NCBI RefSeq assembly: GCF_023078375.1
Contig: NZ_CP095554.1
Location: 62,001-126,000, forward strand
Length of the DNA stretch: 64,000 nucleotides
Direction: 5' to 3'
Source of the DNA: Roseomonas gilardii subsp. gilardii
GTDB taxonomy: Bacteria; Pseudomonadota; Alphaproteobacteria; Acetobacterales; Acetobacteraceae
Numbering within the stretch: the first letter of the stretch is position 1; each line of letters opens with the position of its first letter. A program made the translations under genes and the position numbers. Of the stretch, positions 36,129-44,892 are shown in pieces. The notes below the pieces were generated by a model. That model was not told where the DNA came from. It ran no database searches and saw nothing but the letters and a program-made list of their open reading frames with translations.

Positions 36129-37463
36129 TCACCACCCGGTGCGACGTGGCGCCCGCACCGTCAGCAGCACCAGTGCCCCCGCCGCCAGGAAGATCCCGAT
36201 CGTCGCCATGCCCAGGCGCTGGCTGCCGCTGGCCGCCGTCACCGCCGCCAGGACGGCGGGGCCGAGGAAGCCGGTGATGCGCCCCGACAGGGCGAAGAGG
36301 CCGAAATGCGCCGCCATCTCCCCCGGCGGCGCCAGCCGCGCCAGCAGGGTGCGGGAAGACGCCTGGACCGGGCCGAAGAACAGGCCCAGCAGCAGCGCCA
36401 GGCCCCAGAAGACCGTCTTCGAGGCCACCACGACCAGCGCCGCGCTCAGCAGCAACAGCGCGAGCAGCGAGAACAGCACCGTTCGCTTCGAGCCCAGCCG
36501 GTCGTCGAGCAGCCCACCCGCCGCCGCGCCGATCCCCGCCGTGACGTTGAGCGCGATGCCGAAGAGCAGGATCTCCTGGATCGCCATGCCATGCACCCCG
36601 GCGGCGAAGATCGCGCCGAAGGCGAAGAGCGTGTTCAGCCCGTCCGTGTAGAGCATGTTGGCCAGCAGGAAGCGCCATAGCTCCCGCCGCCGCGGCAGGC
36701 GGCGCAGCACGGAAACCAGCTCCTCCAGCCCGCCCCGCGCCGCCGCCGCCCAGCCCGGCCGCACCTGCCCGGGGCCGGGCACAGGGTCCGGCACGGCGAG
36801 CAGCACCGGCCAGCCGAAGCCCAGCAGCCAGGCCGCCGTCAGCAGCGCCGCCGCCCGCACCGGCTCGGCACTCGCCTTGTCCAGCCCGAAGAGCGGTGGG
36901 TCGGGCCGGATCAGCAGCACCAGCGCCAAAGCGAGGCAGGCCAGCCCGCCGGCATAGCCCAGCCCCCAGGCGAGCCCCGAGACCCGCCCGATCCGCCCGG
37001 GCGGCGCCACCTGCGGCAGCATGGCGTTGTAGAAGACGGTGCCGACCTCGAAGGCCACGGTCGCGCCCCCGACACAGGCGAGCAGCCACAGCGTCCAGGA
37101 CGGATCGGGCCGGGCGAACCAGACCAGCGCCGTCAGCGTGGCCGCGGCCAGGGTGCAGAGGCCGAGCAGCAGCCGCCTCCGCCCTCCGGCATCCGCCACC
37201 GCGCCCAGGATGGGCGAAAGCAGCGCGATCGCCATCGCCGCCGAGCTCTGCATCCATCCCCACATGGCCTGCCCCCGCGCCGGGTCGGGCGCCACGGCCT
37301 GGGTGAAATAGGCGGCGATGACGAAGGTGGAGACCATGGTGGGAAAGGCGCTGTTCGCCCAGTCGTAGAGCGCCCAGGCGAAGGCTCTGCGGTCCAATCC
37401 ACTCCCCCTTTCTGCCGCCCCCCGGCGGCACGGCCCCGGGGCGGGGAACGTCATCTCCCCCAC
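36129..37463 (-). CDS. MFS transporter, UMF1/Atg22-like
   Basis: The 444-aa product has twelve predicted membrane segments and begins, after a polar arm, with DRRAFAWALYDWANSAF, the hallmark of the UMF1/Atg22-like branch of MFS. ANMLYTDGLNTLFAFGAIF and GLFFGPVQASSRTLLARL are further family marks. Transport of amino acids or other small solutes is possible. The GTG start has AAGG about 5 nt upstream; an ATG three codons later is an alternative. It lies 28 nt behind the glutamate dehydrogenase gene. Confidence 0.88.
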   Translation of the reverse strand: MGEMTFPAPGPCRRGAAERGSGLDRRAFAWALYDWANSAFPTMVSTFVIAAYFTQAVAPDPARGQAMWGWMQSSAAMAIALLSPILGAVADAGGRRRLLLGLCTLAAATLTALVWFARPDPSWTLWLLACVGGATVAFEVGTVFYNAMLPQVAPPGRIGRVSGLAWGLGYAGGLACLALALVLLIRPDPPLFGLDKASAEPVRAAALLTAAWLLGFGWPVLLAVPDPVPGPGQVRPGWAAAARGGLEELVSVLRRLPRRRELWRFLLANMLYTDGLNTLFAFGAIFAAGVHGMAIQEILLFGIALNVTAGIGAAAGGLLDDRLGSKRTVLFSLLALLLLSAALVVVASKTVFWGLALLLGLFFGPVQASSRTLLARLAPPGEMAAHFGLFALSGRITGFLGPAVLAAVTAASGSQRLGMATIGIFLAAGALVLLTVRAPRRTGW

Positions 37464-37491
37464 CCCAACCTTCTCTTATCCTGGCATTCCC

Positions 37492-40400
37492 TTATCCAGG
37501 CAGGCGCGCCAGCACGCGCAGCGCCACGGTCACGGCCGCCAGGTCCGGCACCGAGGCCGCCTCGCGCGCCGTGGCCAGCGCCGCCTCCGCGCCCGCCGCC
37601 GGATCGCGCCCTTCCAGCAGCACCCGGGCGAAGCGCGCCTGCAGCCCGTCCAGCTCATCCAGCAGCGCCGCCCGGGCGCGGGCGCCGAAGCTCCCGCCCG
37701 CCGGGGCCGACTGGGCGGCACCGCGCAGCGCATCCAGCCCCATGCGCCGCCCCGCCTCGGCCCAGGCCTGGGCGGCCTCGCCCGGCGCGGCCCCGGCGGC
37801 GGCGGCCAGCCGCAGCACGCCCAGCGCCGGCAAGAGGGCCGGAGCAGCCGCCGCCAGCCGCGCGGGTTCGGGCGGCAGCATCGGGTCCACCTCCCCCACC
37901 GGCACCGCCGCCACCAGCGCCGCCGTGCCGGGCAGCAGCCCGTCCAGCGCCTCGTCCAGCGGCCGGCGCATCTCCCGCCCGGTCAGCAGCCCGCGCGCCG
38001 CCGTCTCCTGCAGGGTCCGCAGCGCCAGCAGTGCGTCGCGCCGCCGCGGCCAGGGCGCGGCGGAACGGTCGATCGCATCGGCCGCCGCGTCGATGCGGAA
38101 CAGCGCGCCCGCCAGCCAGGCCGCCCTGGCCACGGTGGCCGGGTCGGATTCCGCCGTCAGCCGCGCCAGCCCCGCCGGGCCGATCCGGTTGGCGACGAGG
38201 TTGCCCAGCACCGTCGCGATCAGTTCGCGCCGCAGCCGGTGCCGCTGCGCCTCGGCGGAGAAGCGGCGCCGCAGCGGCGTCGGGAAGTAGTCCACCAGCA
38301 ATGGCAGCAGCGCCGGGTCGTCCGGCAGGTCGCTGGCCTCGATGGCATCCGTCAGCCAGAGCTTGGCCACCGGCAGCAGCGCCGCGATTTCCGGCCGCGT
38401 CAGGGCGTCCCCGGCGGAGATCCGCGCCGCCATCGCCGCCGCATCCGGCAGGCCCGCCACGGCGCGGTCCAGCAGCCCGGCGGATTCCAGCCGGGTCATC
38501 AGCAGCGCATGTGCCGGCAGCGCCTCGGCGCCCGCCGCTTCCTCCAGGCTGACGGCCAGCGACTGCTCGACATTGTCGGCCAGCACCTGCCCCGCCAGCT
38601 CGTCGGTCATCTCCGCCAGCAGCGCGTCGCGCCCCTGCATGGTCAGCGCGCCGGAGCGGGTCGCATCGGCCAGCAGGATCTTGATGTTCACCTCGTGGTC
38701 CGAGGTGCTGACGCCGGCGGAGTTGTCGAGCGCATCGGTGTTCAGCCGCACCCCGGCTCGAGCCGCCTCGATCCGCCCCGCCTGGGTGATGCCGAGATTG
38801 GCGCCCTCGCCCAGCACCCGGGCGCGCAACCGGCCGCCATTGACGCGCAGCGCGTCGTTGGCACGGTCGCCCGCCTCGGCCTGGCTCTCGCCGGAGCCTT
38901 TCACATAGGTGCCGATGCCGCCGAAATAGAGCAGGTCCACGTCCAGCGTCAGGATCGCCTTCATCACCTCGGCCGGCTCGGCGCGGTCCTTCGCGATGCC
39001 CAGCAGCGCCTGCGCCTGCGGGCTCAGCGGCAGGAACTTGGCGTTGCGCGGGAAGACGCCGCCGCCCTCGCTGATCCGCCGCGCCTCGTAATCCGCCCAG
39101 GAGGAGCGCGGCAGGCGGAAGAGCCGCTCGCGCTCGTTGTAGGACGCTTCGGGATCGGGGTCCGGGTCGAGGAAGATATGCCGGTGGTCGAAGGCCGCCA
39201 CCAGCCGCGTCTTGCGCGACACCAGCAGCCCGTTGCCGAAGACGTCGCCGCTCATGTCGCCGACGCCCGCCACGGTGAAGGGCTCGGCCTGGATGTCGTG
39301 CCCCATCTCGCGGAAATGCCGCGCGATCATCACCCAGGCGCCCTTGGCGGTGATGCCCATCGCCTTGTGGTCATAGCCCTGCGAGCCGCCCGAGGCGAAG
39401 GCGTCGCCCAGCCAGAAGCCGTATTCCGCCGAGATGCCGTTGGCGATGTCGGAGAAGGTGGCGGTGCCCTTGTCCGCCGCCGCGACGATATAGGGGTCGT
39501 CGCCATCCCGCCGCACCACGCGCTCCGGCACCACCACGCCGCCATCGGCGCCGTAATTGTCGGTGACGTCGAGCATGCCGCGCACGAGTTGGCGATAGGC
39601 CGCCTGCCCCGCCGCCATGAATCCCTCGCGGTCCGTGGGCACGCTGCCCTTCAGCACGAAGCCGCCCTTCGCGCCGGTCGGCACGATCACCACGTTCTTC
39701 AGCCGCTGCGCCTTCATCAGGCCCAGGATCTCGGTGCGGAAATCCTCCCGCCGGTCGCTCCAGCGGATGCCGCCGCGCGCCACGGGGCCGGCGCGCAGGT
39801 GGCAGCCCTCCATCGTCGCGGCATGCACGAAGATCTCGCGCCAGGGGCGCGGCAGCGGCATCTCGCCCGCCGCCGCACTGTCGATCTTGAGCACCAGCCG
39901 GTCGCGCCCCTGGAAGTAGTTGGTGCGCAGCACCGCATCCAGCAGGCGCCGCAGCCGGGTGAAGATGCGGTCCGCATCCGGGTCCGCATTCGCCTCCAGC
40001 AGCGCGTCCCAGCGCTGCACCAGCGCCGCCTCGGCCGCCTCGTCGCGCGGCCGGGCGGGATCGAAGCGGGTGTTGAACAGGTCCACCAGCAGGCGCGCCG
40101 CCTCGGGCTGCGCCGCCAGAGCGCCCGTCACCGCCTCCTGGCTGAAGGCGAAGCCCACCTGCTTGAGCCAGCGGAACATCGCCCGCAGCAGCCAGCTTTC
40201 GCGCCAGTCCAGCCCGGCGCGCAGCACCAGCCGGTTGAACCCGTCCGCCTCGGCCCGGCCGGTCAGCAGTGCATCCAGCGCCTCCAGCAGCGCCGGGAAC
40301 CGCTCCGGATGCGCCTCGCAGCCGGCCTCCAGCGTGAAGACATGCAGCACCGCCGGCGGCCCGCCCGCCGGGCTCAGCCGGTGCGGCACCTCCTCCAGCG

Positions 40401-42231
40401 CCCGCAGGTCCAGCGCCTCGAACAGCGGCAGCGCATCGGCCAGCGGCAGCGGGCCGCCCGGACTCACCAGGCGCAGCGTCAGCCGCCGCCCGTCATCGCC
40501 CGGCGCGCGCTCGATCCGCGTGGCGAGCCGCCCCCGCGCGATCGCCTCCTCCGCCAGCCGCAGGTCGGCCACCGCCTGCGCCGCCGGCGTCTCCTCGCGA
40601 TAGGCGGGCGGGAAGCCCTCGGCCCAGCGGTCCAGCAGCCGCGCCGCCTCGTCCTCTCCCCGGTCGCGCGCCAGCGCGTCGCCCAGCCGGTCGGCGAAGG
40701 AGCGTGCGACCTGCGCCATGGCCGCCTCCAGCACCGCGTCGTCCACCCGTGGCACGGCGCCCGGCGTGGTGGCGATGATGTAGTGGACCCGCGCCAGCGG
40801 CCCGTCGCCCAGCGCCACGCCGACCGAGGCGAGCCGCCCATCGAAGGCCCCGGCCAGCAGCCGCCCCACGCGCTCGCGCAGCCGCGTGTCGAAGGTGTCG
40901 CGCGGCAGCCAGGCGATGGCGGCCACCGAGCGCCCCGAGGGATCGCGCCGCAGCATCAGCGCCGGGCGCGGCCGCAGTTGCAGGTCCAGCACCCGCCGCG
41001 CCGCCGCCAGGATCTCGGCCTCGCTCGCCTGGAACAGCTCGTCACGCGGCCAGGTGTCCAGGATGAAGCGCAGCGCCCGCTCGTCATGGCTCTCCGGCAT
41101 GGCGCCGGCGGCATCGAGGATCCGCTGCACCTTGGAGGACAGCCAGGGGATGGAGCGCGGGTTGCGGTTGTAGGCCGTCGCCGCGAAAAGGCCGAGGAAG
41201 CCGTGGACGGCCACGACCCGCCCCTCCAGCACGACCGGCGTCAGGATCAGGTCCAGATGCACCGGCCGGTGCACACGGGCGCGCGTCCCCGCCTTGGCCA
41301 CGGTCAGGGCGGGAATCACGGCCGGCGCCGCCTCGCTCTCCGGCAGGGCAGGCAGGGCGTCGAAGACCGGCAGGGCGGGGTCGCGCAGCAGCCCCAGCCC
41401 CTCATCCTCCCGCGCGGCCTGTGCCGGTGGAGCCCCGGCCGGCCCCTCCAGCCGCAGGCGCCGATGGCCGAGCAGCACGAAATTGTCCTCGTCGAGCCAG
41501 CGCAGGAAATCGCTGACCTCCGCCCCCGATGGCGCCCCCGCCACGTCCTGCGCCGCGCGGCGGAGCTGCGCCCGCATGGCGGGATAGTCGGACACGGCCT
41601 GGCGCAGGTCGGCCAGGGTCCGCCGCAGCGCGGCCTCCACCCCCGGCCAGTCCTCCGACGGGATGGCGTCCTCGCCCAGCAGGCGTGCCGGGGCGGGCGA
41701 GATCTCGATCCGCATCATGCTCTCGGCCGGTCCCTGCGGATCGAAGCCCAGCAGCCGCCCCCCGGCGTCGCGGCGCACCGTCATCACCGGGTGCAGCAGC
41801 CGGCGCACCGTGCGCCCCGACAGGGTCAGCGCCGCCATGGCGCTGTCCACCAGAAAGGGCATGTCGTCCGTCACGATCTCCAGCAGCGCGCCGCCACGCC
41901 CGGGCCCCGGCGGCTGCAGCCGCAGCTTCGCCTCGGCGGGCTTCCGCTCGGAGGCCAGGGACCAGAGCGAGATCGCCGCCGCGGCCAGCGCCTCGGGCGA
42001 TTCGGCCGCCAGCTCGGCGGTCGGCAGCGCCCCGAAGAGGTGGCGCAGCAGCACCGGCAGATCCTCCGGCAAGGCCGGCGCCAGCCGGCGCGCCGCCTCG
42101 CCGGCGGCGCCGAGGATCTCCTCCCGCAGCCGGTCGGGGCCGCCCTCCGGCCCCGGACCTGCTCCCGGGCTGGTTTCCAGGCTGGTTGCTCCTGGCACTC
42201 CACGTCCGGCGGGGCTCACGTCCTGCGGCAT
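37492..42231 (-). CDS. NAD-specific glutamate dehydrogenase, large type
   Basis: The 1579-aa product is the 180-kDa class of NAD-glutamate dehydrogenase that deaminates glutamate to 2-oxoglutarate. It has a long N-terminal region with ACT-like segments, then the catalytic part with VIVPTGAKGGFVLKG (substrate Lys), AGVGDMSGDVFGNGLL and the C-terminal LGEGANLGITQAGRIE. The length matches alphaproteobacterial members. The start is placed at MPQDVS because GAGGA lies 9 nt upstream. It runs convergently toward no gene and is followed by the UMF1 transporter on the same strand. Confidence 0.96.
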   Translation of the reverse strand: MPQDVSPAGRGVPGATSLETSPGAGPGPEGGPDRLREEILGAAGEAARRLAPALPEDLPVLLRHLFGALPTAELAAESPEALAAAAISLWSLASERKPAEAKLRLQPPGPGRGGALLEIVTDDMPFLVDSAMAALTLSGRTVRRLLHPVMTVRRDAGGRLLGFDPQGPAESMMRIEISPAPARLLGEDAIPSEDWPGVEAALRRTLADLRQAVSDYPAMRAQLRRAAQDVAGAPSGAEVSDFLRWLDEDNFVLLGHRRLRLEGPAGAPPAQAAREDEGLGLLRDPALPVFDALPALPESEAAPAVIPALTVAKAGTRARVHRPVHLDLILTPVVLEGRVVAVHGFLGLFAATAYNRNPRSIPWLSSKVQRILDAAGAMPESHDERALRFILDTWPRDELFQASEAEILAAARRVLDLQLRPRPALMLRRDPSGRSVAAIAWLPRDTFDTRLRERVGRLLAGAFDGRLASVGVALGDGPLARVHYIIATTPGAVPRVDDAVLEAAMAQVARSFADRLGDALARDRGEDEAARLLDRWAEGFPPAYREETPAAQAVADLRLAEEAIARGRLATRIERAPGDDGRRLTLRLVSPGGPLPLADALPLFEALDLRALEEVPHRLSPAGGPPAVLHVFTLEAGCEAHPERFPALLEALDALLTGRAEADGFNRLVLRAGLDWRESWLLRAMFRWLKQVGFAFSQEAVTGALAAQPEAARLLVDLFNTRFDPARPRDEAAEAALVQRWDALLEANADPDADRIFTRLRRLLDAVLRTNYFQGRDRLVLKIDSAAAGEMPLPRPWREIFVHAATMEGCHLRAGPVARGGIRWSDRREDFRTEILGLMKAQRLKNVVIVPTGAKGGFVLKGSVPTDREGFMAAGQAAYRQLVRGMLDVTDNYGADGGVVVPERVVRRDGDDPYIVAAADKGTATFSDIANGISAEYGFWLGDAFASGGSQGYDHKAMGITAKGAWVMIARHFREMGHDIQAEPFTVAGVGDMSGDVFGNGLLVSRKTRLVAAFDHRHIFLDPDPDPEASYNERERLFRLPRSSWADYEARRISEGGGVFPRNAKFLPLSPQAQALLGIAKDRAEPAEVMKAILTLDVDLLYFGGIGTYVKGSGESQAEAGDRANDALRVNGGRLRARVLGEGANLGITQAGRIEAARAGVRLNTDALDNSAGVSTSDHEVNIKILLADATRSGALTMQGRDALLAEMTDELAGQVLADNVEQSLAVSLEEAAGAEALPAHALLMTRLESAGLLDRAVAGLPDAAAMAARISAGDALTRPEIAALLPVAKLWLTDAIEASDLPDDPALLPLLVDYFPTPLRRRFSAEAQRHRLRRELIATVLGNLVANRIGPAGLARLTAESDPATVARAAWLAGALFRIDAAADAIDRSAAPWPRRRDALLALRTLQETAARGLLTGREMRRPLDEALDGLLPGTAALVAAVPVGEVDPMLPPEPARLAAAAPALLPALGVLRLAAAAGAAPGEAAQAWAEAGRRMGLDALRGAAQSAPAGGSFGARARAALLDELDGLQARFARVLLEGRDPAAGAEAALATAREAASVPDLAAVTVALRVLARLPG

Positions 42232-42452
42232 GGTCTTCGTCCTCGTGTTCTGCCCCGGCTCCGGCCTGCTTGCTGCGGCCCGGTTGCACAGGGTCGTTCC
42301 TGGCGTCCCCGCTGGTATCGGCGCCCTGTCCCAGGGACGCAAGGCATGCACCGGTGAAGCTTCCGCGCGCCGCCCTGCCGGTGGCAGCCGCCCCTTCGAT
42401 GCAACCGGGCCACAGGTGCCGGCGATGCGCGCAAAGGGCGGAGGGGGTGGCG

Positions 42453-43724
42453 ATGACGGCCGCCCGGCCCTCGGCTAGGCTGCGCGCCATGGCCCTGTCG
42501 CTCTCCGATCTGCTGTCGCCGGTCACGCCGGAACGCTTCTTCGCCGAGTTCCATGACCGGCAGCCCCTGCACATCCCGGGCGGGGCGGCGAAATTCGCCT
42601 CCGTCCTGTCCTGGCGCGCGATCGACCGGCTGCTGGACATGACCCATATCTGGTCCAGCCAGTCGCTGCGGGTGATGATGGACACCCAGGCCGTGCCGCC
42701 GGAGGCCTATTGCATCCGCGCCACCGGCCGCGACGGGCAGCCGGTGCAGCAGCCCGATTCCCGCAAGCTGCGCGACTGGGTGGCGCGCGGGGCCTCGATC
42801 GTCATGAACGACGTGGACAGCCTGACCCCCGGTCTCGCCTCGGTCAGCGACGCGCTGGAGGATGCGGAGCTCGGCAAGGCCCAGGCCAACGTCTACATCT
42901 CCTTCCGCCAGCACAAGGCCTTCCCCGCCCATTTCGACACGCACGACGTCTGGGCCGTGCAGGTCGAGGGCGAGAAGGTCTGGAACATCTGGGCGAACCG
43001 GGCGGAATGGCCGATCAGCCATCCCTCCTTCCGCAATCTGGGCCAGGCGCATCACGAGCAGGCCAAGGGACCGCTGCGCGAGAAGGTGGTGCTGAAGGCC
43101 GGCGACCTGCTCTATCTGCCGCGCGGCTGGTACCACGACGCCATCACCGAGGCCGACACCTCCGTCCATGTCGCCTATGGCGCCAATGCGCCGCTGGGGC
43201 TGGACCTGCTGTCGATGCTGTTCGAGCGCGCCATCCAGGACCCGCTCTTCCGCCAGCCCCTGCCACGCCAGGACGGCACCCCCGCCACGCAGTTCGCCCT
43301 GAACACCCGCGCCGGACAGCTCGGCACGCGCCTGTCGGAATATTGCCGCGAACCCCGGGTGCTGGAGATGCTGGGCCGCCTCGTCGCGGAGCACCGCTTC
43401 CACCGCGGCGGCAACAACCTCCTCGCCACCCGCGGGCTGGCCACGCCGGAGGAAGAGGCCGCCGCCCCGGCCGAGACCGGCGAAGGCGGCTTCCGTGTCG
43501 TGGCGGAGGGCGCGAAGCCCGTGCGGCGCGGCAGCGAATGGCTGCTGAAGACCGGTTCCGGCACCCTGCCCCTTTCCCCCGCCGAGGCCGAGGCCGCCGG
43601 CTGGGTCCTGTCGCGGCGGGAGGTTGACGAGGCCGGACTGAGCAGGGCGCATCCGGGCGTGGACGCCGCCGGCTTCCTGCGACGCCTCGCCGGGGCCGGG
43701 CTGCTCGCCCAGGCGGCCTCGTGA
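42453..43724 (+). CDS. JmjC/cupin-type 2-oxoglutarate oxygenase
   Basis: The 423-aa product has a Cupin_4/JmjC domain. The iron ligands HFDTHD and the late His in PRGWYHDA form the HxD...H facial triad. HIPGGAAKFASVLSW and VWNIWANR are typical of the ribosomal-oxygenase-like group (YcfD/RoxA), and a winged-helix-like C-terminal domain follows. It may hydroxylate a ribosomal protein, but this is inference. The ATG at 42453 has a strong GGAGGGGG site. ATG 42489 lacks one. Confidence 0.85.
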   Translation: MTAARPSARLRAMALSLSDLLSPVTPERFFAEFHDRQPLHIPGGAAKFASVLSWRAIDRLLDMTHIWSSQSLRVMMDTQAVPPEAYCIRATGRDGQPVQQPDSRKLRDWVARGASIVMNDVDSLTPGLASVSDALEDAELGKAQANVYISFRQHKAFPAHFDTHDVWAVQVEGEKVWNIWANRAEWPISHPSFRNLGQAHHEQAKGPLREKVVLKAGDLLYLPRGWYHDAITEADTSVHVAYGANAPLGLDLLSMLFERAIQDPLFRQPLPRQDGTPATQFALNTRAGQLGTRLSEYCREPRVLEMLGRLVAEHRFHRGGNNLLATRGLATPEEEAAAPAETGEGGFRVVAEGAKPVRRGSEWLLKTGSGTLPLSPAEAEAAGWVLSRREVDEAGLSRAHPGVDAAGFLRRLAGAGLLAQAAS

Positions 43725-44548
43725 TGCTCCCGCCGCTGTCCGGCCTGCTGGCCGCCCTCCTCGCCCCCACGCTCCTCGCCCTGGCCGCCAGCCAGACCGC
43801 CGCCCAGGCCCCGCGCCGGGATTTCAGTTGCGTCGGGGCAGAGCAGTTGGAGGATGATGTCTTCGCCATCCCCTTCCGCTCCGGCAATGCCCAGGTCACG
43901 GAGGCGGCCCGCAGCGGCCTCGCCGCCGCCGCCCAGCTGATCAAGGCGGAACCGGACCGCGATGTCTGCGTGCTGGGCCACAGCGACCGCGAAGGCGGCC
44001 AGGCCAGCAATGTCCGCCTCGCGGCCAGCCGCGCGCGGGCGGTGGCGGAGGCGCTGACGGCGCAATACGGCATCCCCGCCGCCCGCCTGCGGAGCGAGGC
44101 GCGCGTCGCCGGCTTCAGCCGCAGCACCGAGAACCGCACCCAGCGCAACGTCACCATCGTGGTGCTGCCGGCCCGCGCCCCCGAACCGGCACCGAAGCCC
44201 CCGGCAAAGCCCCAGACCCCGGCCACGCCGCCGTCCGATTCCAAGCCGCCTGCGCCCCAGGCCCCAGCTTCCCAACCTCCGGTGTCCCAACCCTCCGCGC
44301 CGGAAACCCCGGCCTCGCCGCCGGCCGCCGCACCGGCGAAGCCGCAGGGAGAGAAGCCGCCGGCGGACAAGCCGGAAGCGCCGAAGTCCGCCGCCGAACC
44401 GAAGACGGGGTCGCCGGATAACGAGAAGCCGGCAACCCCGGCACCCTCCACGCCACCCGAGGCCCCGGGCGAAGGCGTCAAACCTCCGCCAGACGAGAAA
44501 AACCCCGATCAGCCTGGAAGCACTGAAGCGCCAAAACAGACTCCCTGA
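43724..44548 (+). CDS. OmpA-like periplasmic protein with Pro-rich tail
   Basis: The 274-aa product has a signal peptide ending near AQA-P. The OmpA C-terminal peptidoglycan-binding domain has FRSGNAQVTEAARSGLAAAA, CVLGHSDREGG and NVRLAASRARAVAEAL. After residue 150 the protein is a long disordered tail of Pro, Ala, Lys and Glu. The stop of the JmjC gene and this ATG share one base (TGATG), so translation is coupled. An outer-membrane or wall-anchoring role is likely. The pairing with an oxygenase is unexpected. Confidence 0.82.
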   Translation: MLPPLSGLLAALLAPTLLALAASQTAAQAPRRDFSCVGAEQLEDDVFAIPFRSGNAQVTEAARSGLAAAAQLIKAEPDRDVCVLGHSDREGGQASNVRLAASRARAVAEALTAQYGIPAARLRSEARVAGFSRSTENRTQRNVTIVVLPARAPEPAPKPPAKPQTPATPPSDSKPPAPQAPASQPPVSQPSAPETPASPPAAAPAKPQGEKPPADKPEAPKSAAEPKTGSPDNEKPATPAPSTPPEAPGEGVKPPPDEKNPDQPGSTEAPKQTP

Positions 44549-44588
44549 GCCATCTTCCAGCCCGGCCGTTCTGTCCGGCGTCACGCTG

Positions 44589-44855
44589 TCCCGGGGGACA
44601 AGGCTCCGCCTTTTCCCCCAGCCCCCTTATCCGCCAGGACCCTGCGGTCCCTGGACCCGGTTCGTGGGCGCTCGCTGACACCAGCGCGGACAGGGTGTTT
44701 TTCTTCTTTTCGGGAGCCCCGCCGATCCACCTGCTCCACGGATCGGGCGTCAGGCTGGCGGCGCCACCGACACCAACGAAAGCCCGGGGTCCGGGGACCG
44801 GCTTCGGTCCCCGGCGGAGTGGGGGTCCGGGGCGAGAGGCAGCGCCTCTCCCCCG
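44589..44855 (-). repeat. Dispersed hairpin-bounded intergenic repeat, copy B
   Basis: The 344-bp gap between the OmpA-like gene and the convergent UdgX gene is almost filled by an inverted copy of the repeat at 28302-28620. Exact matches are 44776-44811 (36 nt), 44701-44720 (20 nt) and a 17-nt block near 44655-44671. The end hairpins are present with changed stems: GGGGGACAAGGC/GCCTTTTCCCCC at 44593-44619 and GAGAGGC/GCCTCTC near 44833-44850, both with 3-nt loops. Copy B is about 50 bp shorter than copy A because of internal indels. Confidence 0.85.
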
Positions 44856-44892
44856 GCGGCCAGCCACGCTGCGAAGCGCCAGGGAGAGCCGA

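Noticed and set aside
38239-42357. 1372-aa open frame antisense to glutamate dehydrogenase
   Set aside because: Its composition (Arg, Gln, His, Gly) mirrors the reverse of a GC-rich gene, and the minus-strand gene has full family homology.
44478-44867. 129-aa open frame within repeat copy B
   Set aside because: It has no counterpart of the same frame in copy A and no start context. It is a by-product of the repeat.
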